Shown piece after piece: positions 1 through 11,059 of a DNA stretch of 64,000 nt. The translations under genes and the position numbers were made by a program. The notes below the pieces were generated by a model. That model was not told where the DNA came from, did no database searches, and saw nothing but the letters and a program-made list of their open reading frames with translations. Every line of letters begins with the position of its first letter. The stretch's first letter is position 1. Source of the DNA: Solen grandis (lineage: Eukaryota; Mollusca; Bivalvia; Adapedonta; Solenidae); the NCBI GenBank assembly GCA_021229015.1, contig CM037782.1, positions 45,263,040 to 45,327,039 of the forward strand, read 5' to 3'.

Positions 1-150
1 CCTTAAGGCGTGTGGAAAATATTATATTGTTGTAGGGTTACTGGTTGCAAATGATTGTTTGATGTAATCTGTGTTCAAATAAATTATGCATTTCTGTAAA
101 CATGTTGTTATTCCATTTAGAGCTTATTAAATTAGACAAGCATTTTAAAT
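1..150 (+). repeat. Dispersed AT-rich repeat family, copy 1 (cut by window edge)
   Basis: This stretch resembles two others in the window, near 700-860 and 6765-6905. All share, in order, a 'ttgttgtagg'-like motif, a 'tgatgt/tgaaatt' motif, 'tcaaataaa'/'ccaaattaa', and 'atgcat...tgtaaaca'. Its left end runs off the window. No coding potential or terminal repeats are visible. It is probably an old interspersed element, but the family is not one I can name. Confidence 0.45.
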
Positions 151-171
151 GTTTAATTGTCGTTTATGATT

Positions 172-186
172 GCACACACACACACA
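172..186. repeat. Short (CA)n microsatellite
   Basis: A short run of alternating cacaca directly follows dispersed repeat copy 1. It is an ordinary simple repeat. Confidence 0.8.
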
Positions 187-699
187 ATTGGGATCTCGTA
201 GGGATCGTAGGGCTCGTTTAAGCTTTACACCTGGAAAATGTCCAGAACACAAAATTTGTGACGAAAGTCTACAACTAGTAATATATCAATATTGAGTACT
301 ACAATGTTACGTCGCTGAAAGATGTTTAACCCACAAATGTTTTATTGGATCCAATTTCAGAACAAAGTGTTATTCTTCATAGCAATTAATTTCTCTTTGA
401 ATTTCAGACAAACTCATCTTAGAGTTTTTAATCGATTCATTTTTGAGATGGATTAATGGTAAACAGAACGATTAGGTTGCCACCTTCAAGTTATTAAACA
501 TCAACAATTCTGCATTATTTTCATATCGTTTAACCGGGTTAGGTATTAAAAGAAACGTGTTCGTTATTTTTATTTTTCCTACGTTTTCCGGACACCAATT
601 TGCTATACATAGTACTATCGCCTTGGAACACATTGGTGTAATGGTTGGTTCTGATGAAGATGCAACATATTAATAGATACCATAAAGAACATTCAAATA

Positions 700-860
700 A
701 AATCATAGGTGTTTTAAAGCGAGTGAAAAATTACTGTAATGTTGTAGGAGCACTTGTAATAGAATTATTTCTTTGATGTCATCCATGACCAAATTAATAA
801 TGCATCATTGTAAACATGTAATTCATACAATTTGGGCTTATGCAATTAGACAAATACTTT
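700..860 (+). repeat. Dispersed AT-rich repeat family, copy 2
   Basis: This is homologous by eye to 1-150 and 6765-6905. It begins with 'gttttaaagcgag', which matches 'ctttaaagcgag' in copy 3, and continues through 'atgttgtagg', 'gatgtcatccatgacc' and 'atgcatcattgtaaac'. The three copies differ at many positions, so they are old. The shared block may extend upstream, since both copies 2 and 3 have 'tgatgaagatg/ggagatgaacg' and 'accataa' before it. Confidence 0.5.
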
Positions 861-1472
861 AACTGTAGTATCCGATATTCATTTTCGTAAAAAAATATGA
901 TACTCTTTTAATAGAGAGGATAGTGCAATTTTGAACTGTTCGACATCCAAAACTTTAAATATTACGACTGTCTCAAACAAGCAATACGCTGATGTTAAGT
1001 CCTGCAATCTTAAGATAAATGTGTTAAATCTGAATCTAAACACGGTAAAGGAAACGTTTCCTTCCATCTTACAGTTGTTGTTGTTGTTGTTGTTTTTTTT
1101 CAAATGCAATATTTGTTCATACCCTATACATATTCTTACAATTACCAAACTGTCTGGCCTTAGATGAAATGTCTATTCTTACTTTTACATGGCAATAAAA
1201 CACAGTTTTTACGATCACATTTGTCTCGTCTGAAGGTATAAGGTTAAATTATATATCCTGTCGTAAACCGTGGCTATTGTTTATTCCACGCTCCCTTTTT
1301 GCAAATAACAGTTTGACTTAACCGTAATAAGATTTGAAAGTATTTTCCGATACATTTTAAGTATTCTTTCGTTAATTTATCTTATAATATTTTCTTAGTA
1401 TTTAATAACACGTGTTTGAAATTTGTCGTTTTATATTCTTTAAGAAGTTTAAGTTTCACGATAGAAATTAAG

Positions 1473-1545
1473 GCCAAAAAAAAAAAAAAGACTTGTTTCC
1501 GCTACCGGCTCTGAAAAAAATAGGTTCAGTAGGTAGGTTTTTTTT
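1473..1545 (-). repeat. Fragment of the 'tagcggaaacaag' repeat, reverse strand
   Basis: Read on the reverse strand, this stretch contains 'ggtagcggaaacaag' followed by a T-run and 'ggcct'. It is preceded by a poly-purine tract and a 'cctacctactgaacc' block. The same end, 'ggggtagcggaaacaag' then 'aggcct', occurs on the forward strand at 3165-3200. Only the 3' end of the element is kept here. Confidence 0.55.
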
Positions 1546-2243
1546 TTTTAAGAAACATGATTTTCAGTCAATTATTTAAAGCTTTCCATGTGTATGAATG
1601 CAATAAGTGACATTTAATGTAATTTCACACAAGATTGTATGTTAATATGTCCATAAGATGCTATAAAATCTTGAAATTAATTTAAATGACTTTATTTCAG
1701 TGGATGTCCTAAATTGAGTAGACGGCTTAATAGACACTGGACAATAGGCTGTCACGAAAGACAGCAATGTCAGAATTTATACATTTGTGTTTCCCCATAT
1801 TCTGTTGTCAGATTAATGTATTGTTGAAACTTCTAGTTGTAAACAATTTCAACTATAGACATAATGAAGCTAGAAAATAAAAATAAAATTAAATTGCTTT
1901 GTATAGAATTATATATTTTTGTGATGTCAGATCGTTTTTGAAATAAAACTTTTCAGGGTTCAACACTTTTCAGCCAGGAATCCTGTCGGACATCTGCTTT
2001 TCAAATCAGAAGTCTCTGCTTAAATGAGAAGTCCCTTAAATTGTTTTTAATTTAAGTTAAATTCAGTAAAGGACTGTAGGGATATTTAAAACAATATTAA
2101 AGTGCACTTCTAATAAACTTTAATTATGTTTATATTAGATTAAATGGAAGTTTGTAATACTTTTAGATCATTATATCTTTTATGATATACAAATATGAAT
2201 ATAATATATTATATATTTTTTTAATCTTATCATATTTTCATAG

Positions 2244-2304
2244 AATGGTAATGCAAGATTGTCTCAATGCATTACCCCACCCACTTCACTACGGTCATAT
2301 TATT
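2244..2304 (+). CDS. Candidate internal exon, unknown gene
   Basis: A 61-nt segment is bounded by a plausible acceptor, a T-rich tract ending in 'ttttcatag', and a consensus donor 'gtaagt'. One frame is open across it and encodes VMQDCLNALPHPLHYGHII. The leading single base makes the acceptor phase 2, and the donor is phase 0. No homology is recognised and no partner exon is identified. Such short acceptor-ORF-donor combinations also arise by chance in AT-rich DNA, so this is a weak hypothesis. Confidence 0.17.
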
Positions 2305-2789
2305 GTAAGTACAACGTCAGTCTTAATTTCAAATAATGTTGTAAAATCAGTATTTTATTTTAAAATTCATGTTTTAAAACATTACCAAAGCATTTAGACT
2401 ATATTATTACTGTAAACAATATTTATCAGTTGATGCTTTTTTCTACGATCATACCGGAAGTAAACAAAGTTATATTTAAATAGTTTTTCAACCTGCTATT
2501 AAAACCACAAAAGGCATTTATAAATATCATGAAAGAATGATACTGTGTCAAGATTGAATGCCAGATTTGAAGTATTATAAATATTTGTGCCGATTAGGCT
2601 ATTTATTTCATATTCATAAACAGACCCGCAAAATCATTTTTTACTTTCACTTTGAAATTAACTTGAGCCGTGAACATTATGTGTAGGTTTGTATTCACAC
2701 ATTTCCTCCTCAGTCATCAGCAATGAAAATGGTGCTGGCTGTTGTTTTTTTTCCGATGATATGTTAGAGTAATGTTATTGATCCAGGTG

Positions 2790-3205
2790 GAATTCATGTT
2801 GAAGAAAAAATACGGTCGGTGGCAAAAAATAAGAAAAAAGTTTTTATTTTCGGTTTCAATTTTTGAAAGATTACGATGTGTATTGACAAATTATACGACA
2901 CACAACAATTGATTTCATTTAATAATTATGTTTTCTCTTGAAAAATCAAGAGTCCCGACGGAAGGAATCCCTTGCCAAGTTTTTGTGTTATCTGGATCGC
3001 GGGAATGCGTTCGTGTCGAACAATTACAGCTAAGATACGGAAAGGACCGAAAACGCCGGAAATGAAATGGCGACTGTCGAAGGGATTTTAATCTTTTATC
3101 AAAATTTTGACAAAAAAAAAAAAAAAAAAAAAAAAGATTAGGGTCGGCAGCAAAAATAGGGTCGGTCGGGGTAGCGGAAACAAGCTATTTCTTTAGGCCT
3201 AATCA
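2790..3205 (+). repeat. Non-coding repetitive element with internal poly-A and 'tagcggaaacaag' end
   Basis: This segment is less AT-rich than its surroundings between 2950 and 3080 and carries a 24-base A tract at 3112-3135. It ends 'ggggtagcggaaacaag...aggcct'. The same terminal motif occurs in reverse orientation at 1473-1545, which supports an interspersed element. The start, near 'acggtcggtggcaaaaaataag', echoes the 'gggtcggcagcaaaaatag' close to its end, so it may have internal or terminal direct repeats. No coding frame was found. Confidence 0.55.
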
Positions 3206-4250
3206 GTTTAAAATTTCAGTTTAAGAAAGAAAAAACCTGAAAGAAATCAAAATATCCATGGTAAGTTGTAATAGATATAAGGAAGTATATGGGAATTCCT
3301 CTGTCAATTATCATTAAGGAGTTTGATTGATTTTTATGATGACATTCATTTATAAAGAGAAAAGTAACAGTTTATAATTGTTATAAAATGTTCATTTGGC
3401 TAAATATTTCAGTCAAAGGTTATAGGCTATTATTCAATATTTTATACTCTTGAATTGTGTAATATACTTACTGTTATTGATTAACAGTCTAGTATACAAA
3501 TTTGATCGTAAATGGTACCATGCAGAATCTAATGTATGTGTTATACTGCATCATGAAATTGGAGAAAAAACTTTACCTATTATTATTTAACGCATTTGCA
3601 AACATACAGACCCTGAATAGACAATTCCGTTTAGGAGGCCATTATTCCGAGAACAATATAATAATAATAGGATAGGTAGGATAAAGTTGGTGTTGAAGTT
3701 TTTTTTCAATAACTTTCTCCTTTCATTCAGATCTTTCAGTAAATCAGCAAGTTTTTTCGTGTATTTTGAGGTAGAATCTCTTGTTAGTCTTTTATAAATA
3801 GATTCCTCTTGAAGCATAGCCTGGGATAGCTTGTTTACACCTCTCACTGAGGGAGGTGTTGACAAAAGCTTTCAAGAAAGAAATGTTTGTGTTGGATATT
3901 AAAAAGGTAAAATTTAATATTAGAAAATATGATAATCATTTGTACTAATTATGGTTTGGTATTTTCACGTAAGATAAAGCTAGACTCATTCCTGCAGTAA
4001 CTTTTTTGAGCGATTGCGTCCATCTTCAGGTGGAGATGAACATGTTTTGTATAGAATGATGTTAAAATGAGAAAATAGATAAACACTGCTGAAAACGTAA
4101 ATTTAGATGAATATGTTGGCACATATTACATGTAGTTTGTGTCGTTTTAGGAAATCAATATGAATTATATCAATCTTTTATGTATCAAAAACAGTTATTT
4201 GGCTTATCATATATAAATAATACATGTAATTTATACTGCCAGAATTCTTA

Positions 4251-4430
4251 AAAACTAAAGGAGGCATTATGTTGGTTAAATGCCTTTGCGATTAATGATG
4301 GTCCAAAGTTAACATGATAATCTTTACCAATTATCAGGTTAAAAGTCTAAAGGTGGCATTATGTTGTTTAAATGTCCTTGTGATAATGATGGTCGAAAGA
4401 TGACATGATGATCATTACCAATTATCTGGA
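4251..4430 (+). repeat. Diverged 90-bp tandem duplication
   Basis: Two adjacent 90-bp units (4251-4340 and 4341-4430) align along their whole length. Shared blocks include 'ctaaaggnggcattatgttg', 'aatgatggtc', 'acatgat' and 'taccaattatc'. Many substitutions and small indels separate them, so the duplication is old. No function is visible. Confidence 0.8.
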
Positions 4431-5305
4431 GTGCTTCTCTGTAGGCGCTAACTGACGGAATAACTCAAGTCTGTTCGAGCAACAGTATTTTGATATTGTC
4501 ATCTCTACATTACGTGAAATATAGATATTGTTAGGAAACATCTTCTCCTAAAGGCATTCACATTCGGAATTAAATTGTAAAATATGCATCGAATTCCACT
4601 GAAAATAACTCGACGACATACTGTTTCCAAACATTATTTGTTATGTTTTATTTATTCTATATACGTGCTTATGAGCAGTTTTAATCTGTTGAACTTTTCT
4701 TTAGACGAGGAGTCACCTGCTACATATATAATATATTTTGAATTCTTCCAATACGGTTTATATTTTATCAGTATATCAGGATTACAAGTTTGATATGAGA
4801 AGCAAAAACATGATATCACAAACAAATAAAAGACAGCAGTGTATATGATTTGCTATTTTAAGTACAATTATTGTTGACATATTTTACTAAACCATATTTT
4901 TCGAGATTTAAAACCAATATTATTATGAGTGAATCTAATAAACATATATCCATATCCACGGAAATTTTTGAGCGGAGGAAAAATGATTGAAAGGTTATAT
5001 TGTAAATGATTAATCTCTTCCTATTAACTATGATAGGCATAACCTGGTTTCAATATCTTCATAAGCAACACTACTCAGAATAAGATTACTGAAAAGGATA
5101 TATGCCCTAGTAAATTGTTCATAATCGTAAAATATAAACAATGCAAATTTAATAACAAAATGTAGCCATTATTGAAGACACATACATTGCGTCTATCATT
5201 TCGAATAAATAAAAAAAGATAACATTATAAATAAATAAATTATTAGTAAAGTAAAGCGGCCTACCAAGTGAGTAACAAATTGCCATTTTCAAAGCCGCAC
5301 CATTT

Positions 5306-5313
5306 TATAAAAG
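5306..5313 (+). promoter_or_regulatory. TATA-box-like motif
   Basis: The string TATAAAAG lies about 65 bp upstream of the ATG of the candidate first exon at 5371-5430. A start site about 30 bp downstream would leave a leader of about 35 nt. The motif fits a TATA box well, but such strings are frequent in AT-rich DNA, and it matters only if the exon is real. Confidence 0.2.
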
Positions 5314-5370
5314 AAAATATTTGGTCATTCAAATGTAGCTATTTCCTGCATCTTTGAAAAGTTTTCGCTG

Positions 5371-5430
5371 ATGACATCCGGAACGACGCCAATATTCAAA
5401 CCCATTTTAACCATGTTCGATCTCTCAGAG
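5371..5430 (+). CDS. Candidate short first coding exon, unknown gene
   Basis: A 20-codon frame starts at an ATG and encodes MTSGTTPIFKPILTMFDLSE. It runs straight into a consensus donor, GAG|GTGAGT, leaving the intron in phase 0. A TATA-like motif stands at a sensible distance upstream. The bases before the ATG are not a good Kozak context. No downstream exon was identified and the peptide resembles nothing I know. Chance is a serious alternative. Confidence 0.2.
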
Positions 5431-5884
5431 GTGAGTTGAATTCGCTCTGTTTCATTATTTGACTGGTTAATAATTTCACCTTAAGTTAGAAATCCAGTAC
5501 TCTTATGAAAAAATCGAAAATTTTATTTCTTTGAACCTTTCGTCTACAAAAACTCCGTAAAACCGATTTACAGCAAATTACAGGTAATTAAGCAAACAGT
5601 TGTCATTTAACATCCATTAGCTCTAATACGGATGATTTACTTTTTGACAAGTGTTCAAATACATATTCACCATCAAAAGATCATTTGCATGTTTTTGTTG
5701 AAGCGCAAAAATCCCCCAAAAACTGTTTATAATTAATGAGCTTCAATGAAAATTAAATATTGTATTCCTTTTGATATTTATGAACTTTGAACGTCATTCA
5801 ATTTTCGAGTATTTTATTTCATGTAATATATGGAATGATCAATAAGCATTGTTGTATCGTGAAATTGTGAGTCACAAAATCGAA

Positions 5885-6005
5885 TGAACCCCAATTACCG
5901 ACCTGTTAGAACTCCGGGGACACTCCACTGTCTGACTCAGCCTGCATACGTTACCATTGCAAGGGTACGGTCACTATGACTCGTGAATCATACTGAAGCC
6001 TGACT
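5885..6005. other. G+C-richer island of unknown nature
   Basis: About 120 bp here is clearly richer in G+C and CpG than the several kilobases around it. One forward frame is open for about 28 codons (from about 5910 to the TGA near 5994) and contains CIRYHCKGTVTM. No good splice sites flank it. It could be an old exon, a repeat fragment or a conserved non-coding element. Confidence 0.25.
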
Positions 6006-6764
6006 TTCTATACCATATGCGCACAGAGATAACACTAACATTTAAACGTGTTGAGCCCATTTTCAACGTGATTTCCTTAAGTAGCAATTTGGCGTAGGAA
6101 CTAAAATAATTAGCATGTAAAGGAAATATATTTGATTTGACAGCGATGAATAAAATTGAATCAATACATTTTTAATTAATATCATTAGTTAAGTACATGT
6201 ACGTATGTCTATTGAGCGTTTTGTATCAGTCAAAGATAGCATCAAGCTTCATAAAAATCACTGTATAACCATAAACATTATGTGAAGATATGTCAGTATC
6301 TCCTTATGATAATAAGGTCTTTATTTAATTATACTTTGCGGCTTTTTAAATATGATATGGGTAAAATAGACATATAGTGAGTTTAGCTATTAATTACAAA
6401 ACTTGCCTGGAAGTTTTCTCACGCGTATTATATAAGTTTTAAAGAAAGATATAGAACCTTGTGAACAAAAGTCATTTTCTTTAAGAAAATTCATATATTT
6501 ATTCTTAGAAATAATGTAACCTTTCCTCATTCAACTTACTGTAAAGTTATCTATACGTGATCAGTTGTAGGGAAAATGTCATCGTAAATTCTACAATGTT
6601 TTCATTTTCTAGCGTGTCTTTGAATCCCCTGATGTCTTTATAAAAGAATATTCGAAAGATGATTTTGAAATTATTCAATGCGATTTAATAACACCGTCTA
6701 ATAATACCACATTTGAATAATATTTTGCACTGGTGGAGATGAACGTTTCCCATAGGAACCATAA

Positions 6765-6905
6765 GCGCCTTTAAAGCGAGAAAAATGTTATATATTGTTG
6801 AGGAAGCATTGGTTATATAATTGTTAGATGAAATTCGTGATCAAATAAACTATACATCATCATTATAAGCACTTTTATCTGAGATACTTTATCTATTTAT
6901 CTGTA
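6765..6905 (+). repeat. Dispersed AT-rich repeat family, copy 3
   Basis: This is homologous to 1-150 and 700-860. It carries 'tttaaagcgag', 'atattgttgagg', 'gatgaaattcgtgatcaaat' and 'catcatcattataagca'. Orientation is the same as in the other copies. It is the most separated member, about 6 kb from copy 2. Confidence 0.45.
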
Positions 6906-7949
6906 TTATCTAACAAGACTAGCATTTAACGGGTTTTGAGTCATAAATTCAAAAAGGGGACGTTTCATCAGCTTGAGTAGGGTTAGATTAAAATGAGATA
7001 TTGAATTGCCTTCAGAATTATATGCTGTGAAAGGATATAAAACACTGAACCATTTTATACCGTGGAATGACGATCTCTAGCTTTTCATTTAACCATTTCA
7101 TAGATACTTCAGATTTAAAGTTCGATACCAGCACTCATGATCGGAAAAAAAGAATGTATTTTTTTTTTATTGTAAATGCTAAATTGAGGTCTCGTCAAGA
7201 GCGAAAGGCTACATGCAATTATTACAATTTACTTGCGAGGCGGGGATACTTTTTAGAGGCAACAGTTACAGAAGGGTCAATTTATATTGGCCATGGTTCC
7301 TGGTATGTAATTTGTTTGTTAAGGAAGAGTTCAAACGGTCGTCCCATTTTACCATTTTGCATTTTTTTGTATAATTTCGACGATGTTAAACAGGTAATGT
7401 CCGTATGCAAATGCAATAAATGAAGCATTTTCTGTGTTTATTTCAGGCATTGTCTGCCTTTAGATGCTATTCTATGCATATCTGATAAATATCCCTACAA
7501 ATACCACTGTCTGGTCTAAGATAAAAGGTTCATTCTTTCTAGAACTAAAACTATTCTTACAACCAAAGTTGCCTGAATTTATAATGTCAACTAATCCATA
7601 TTAAAGTAGACCCAGTCTTGTATTCATTTCATATTCGCAAAGTTAACAAGTTATTCTGACATTTGCCACTAGATTAAAACTAGTCACTTACAACCACGAT
7701 CCTTATTAAATTAAAAAATAAGAACTTTTGCAGTTTATTTATACTAAGAACCAAAACCACCATACGTACATCAGTTTTAAACATTGTTTTAGTTTTGAGT
7801 ACATACTGTTTTTGCATATAAAATGCATATACATGTACGTATAAAACTTGTATAAGAACACAGCAAGTTAGTTTTCCTTGTGGGCGCGTGATACTTGTAA
7901 GAATGCCACTCATACGTTATTAATTCAAGACGTTAATATGTATCAATAA

Positions 7950-10100
7950 TTTACCTAACGAAATAATTAAGATTGCCATAAGCCATCTATTTATGAGGAA
8001 ATATAGACAATGATTGTAAATGATTTATGTTACATAAGTCTATCATTTTACGGTGAGGTAATTAATCTCAATATACCGCAGATAAATAGCCAACTAAATG
8101 ATACATGCATAATAAAACGAATTTTACATCTTTTTATAAATTTACTACTGTAAAAAGGGGATGAAATTGAATTAAATTAAATCACAATAAGATAATAATA
8201 ATAAATGGTCAAATAAATAAAACCTGATGATTTTATATTTAATAACGCATTTGTAAGCACACACTTTCTTTATATTGACTGTGTTATTATGCACATTATG
8301 TAAACAGTATCGTCTTCGTGCAGAATGTGGATTGTAATTGTCCATGTGTGACCAAAGTGTTCATGCATAAATGCACCAACATGCATTTGAGCTAAATAAT
8401 GTCGTTTGTCCTTGTATACTAGGTATCTTGCTTGTTTCAGTGACCGTAACTGTATCCACTTAATACTTTTCTGTATCAACATCCAATGCTCATGAAGAGT
8501 CTTTGTAAAGTAACCGATACTTGTTATATGTTATGAATCTAATCGATTTAAGAAACAGGGAAAATTACACATTGAGGTTATTTCTAATTAACATGGTTAA
8601 TTGCAGAACACTTTTTCCTGATCACACAATAGACTATTCATTTTGTATGCCAACTGTACTAATCATGGCGCGATTCTTTTTCTGCAAAAAATGCTAGACA
8701 TTAAATTGGAAGTCATGATCGGCATTAAGACGTCTTTTTATAGATCATAATCAAATTAAGTCTGGCGTTCGACCATACGAACCCCGAAGCCTTCGCCCTA
8801 ACGTACTGCACAACAAACCGAAGATTCGGATCCTGTAACTATTGAAACGATTTGAACGTCAAGATGTGCATACACACATTTATGTATCAGCGTCGCCCTA
8901 AAAGACAAACGTTTATACCGAAAAAGTTATTTGATCTTATCATTATTTTTAAAATTTAAAAGCAATACTGGTTTCTTTTTTTGTTAAAGAACTAAACTTA
9001 AAGAGTTACAAGCAATAGAACTGATTTAGATTAACATGCGCTCACATCCAAGTAATGCGTATTTGAACATTACGTACGTTTAATTAATTGATCGTGTATT
9101 TAAATTGCTTTAATCATCAATGTTTTAAAGACTACTTTAATTGAAAACAGAGGGTAAGACTGAAACTTATGCATATATGAAAATATTCAATATGTCTTCA
9201 CAAAACCAAACAGAGATACAATTTCAAACACCTTTTCGTCGCTGTAAAGTCTATGTGCATAGCTAAGATCTTCAATACAGTGTCTGCAATAATGGCGGAC
9301 AGGCATAGAAAATACCTTGCATCAGTTTCAAATGACCTTGTGAGTGTTGGTAACATATACCCTTCCAAGATGTAATTGTCGATGGCCGCCTTCGTATAAT
9401 TTAACATCATTATTGGTGATTAAGTTTACGTCAAGATATTCCTTCAAGACTGCGTAAGTTCCCAGCAATTTGTAAATAAATAGCAACCCTAGTGGTAGTG
9501 ACCTAAATTATAGCTACACCACTGTGGATGTTTAAAATGGGAGACGTCAGTAAATATTTAATGTTTATCTATTTCACAACGAAGCAATTAGTAGACGTTG
9601 AGAAATTAACTTTAAAGGCTGATAGCATAGGTCTATTTTGTATTCTAGTACTTTTTTAAGGTTCTGGAACTCAAATCATGACATTTAGAACACAAAAACA
9701 AAATAAAATATATAACGAAAGACTTATATGAAAAACATGGTTACGTTTTAATGACCCGATATAAATTAATATGTGGTATGTTTTATTTTGACCAGCTTTG
9801 CGCCGAAGAACAAAAAGGACTAAAAGTACAAACATACATTTTTTCTAATGTAATGAGCAAAATATTTACCTAAATTTGACTAAACATTTCCATATGTTTT
9901 ACAGAAACAGAACTGAGATGATTATATTGGTCATGCCTCTTTTAAAGCGTACTGTCTGTAACATATTTAAACAATTATGAGACTTACAAGGGGTGATCAT
10001 TATGTTCGAGATATTTCGCCATATTTTCTTTGTCAATCCATAAAGATAATGTATCAAACACACAGCAAAGCGCAACCCTTTTCTGACGAAATTTCTATTC
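7950..10100. other. AT-rich stretch with no supported feature
   Basis: I see no SINE head, tandem repeat, transposase motif or convincing exon here. Open frames are short and low-complexity. A short CpG-containing patch near 8765-8840 has no recognisable coding or tRNA-like structure. Confidence 0.5.
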
Positions 10101-10222
10101 AATTGTTATTATAATGACGCCATAATGTACTTGGTAACGTTATTTTGCTTAAACCGCCAGCGCATATGTTCGTCAAGGATGAGGGACAATACCATTGTTG
10201 AGCAGCGTGGTATTATCACATT

Positions 10223-10448
10223 GGGGTTCCTGGATAGCGTAGTGTATCGCGTTTCGCTTCTCACTAATGCGTCCCGGGTTCGATTCCTAGTCACGTACGT
10301 GAGAGGATACAGTTGCCGCACGTCCACTCCGAGTTCTCTGGTTTCCTTCCACAATAATGACCACATAGGTCGCAATCAGAGCCATCGAGAGTGATTAATA
10401 TAAGTTGTGAGAACTTGTTTTGTAATCGATGTAAAATAAACAAACAAA
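10223..10448 (+). mobile_element. tRNA-derived SINE, full-length-like, 'aatcgatgtaaa' tail family
   Basis: The head is tRNA-like: an A-box-like 'tggatagcgtagtg' is followed by a B-box 'gggttcgattcct'. These are the internal RNA polymerase III promoter boxes. A unique body follows and the element ends 'ataagttgtgagaacttg' then 'aatcgatgtaaaataaac' and (aaac)n. The tail recurs at 19166-19350, 40063-40250 (diverged) and, reversed, 56584-56627, so mobility depended on a shared LINE-recognised 3' end (inference). It encodes no protein. Confidence 0.8.
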
Positions 10449-10499
10449 ATGAAGATTTTACTAAATCAATTTTTTTACATACTCAGTAAATCTGTGACA

Positions 10500-11055
10500 G
10501 AGACCAGAGCTGATATACAGAAAGTGTATGGAATGTCTGCCTTCTCCTTCTTAATCTGCTTTGCACAAGTGGTTACACCGATTTAGTGATGGCAGATCCT
10601 CTATCGAAGATGACCCACGTCCTGGAATATCTCTATCAAAACAGATTATTTCGACTCTGTCATAGAGCCATTTGTTAAGCAAGACAGGAGGATAACTTTT
10701 AGGCAGGTTGCTGAGAAGTTTGTTGTTAGTTATAACACATCGCAGACACGCTATGCGAAGAGTTTGTGCCTAGGCGTTTAACACCGGAACAAAAACAGGT
10801 CCGAGTAAATTTGTGCGAATAATTTTAGTCGTTTTTCAGGGAAAGGTAAAACTTATTTATATGTGATGATAAAATTTAATTATATGTGATGAAACTTGGT
10901 TCCACTTCTTTGAGCCGGAAAGTAAGCAGGATAGTTTTGGTTTGAAAACAGAATTCGTCTCTATAAAACTATACAAATTAGGAAAACCCAGGAATTCTAG
11001 TCTGTTAATGGATGATCTTCAACTGATGGTCAGGAATTGGAAAACTAGAACGTAA
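10500..11055 (+). pseudogene. Decayed mariner-family transposase
   Basis: Conceptual translation across several frames gives unmistakable mariner blocks. WLHRFSDGRSSIEDDPRPG (from 10570) matches the family's W-K-R-F-x-x-G-R-x-S-x-E-D-D region. A following block contains QDRRITFRQVAEKF, then PRRLTPEQKQ. The catalytic block CDETWFHFFEPESKQDS follows, with the first catalytic Asp at 10888. Blocks are separated by frameshifts and stops, and a short 'atatgtgatga' duplication lies just before the catalytic Asp. The region that should carry the second and third acidic residues is missing or scrambled, so the copy is dead. I see no flanking terminal inverted repeats. It was once a cut-and-paste DNA transposon. 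Confidence 0.85.
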
Positions 11056-11059
11056 TCGG

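Noticed and set aside
7067..7423. 118-codon open frame
   Set aside because: No motif, no bounding splice sites of quality, and AT-driven composition. Frames of this length are expected by chance.
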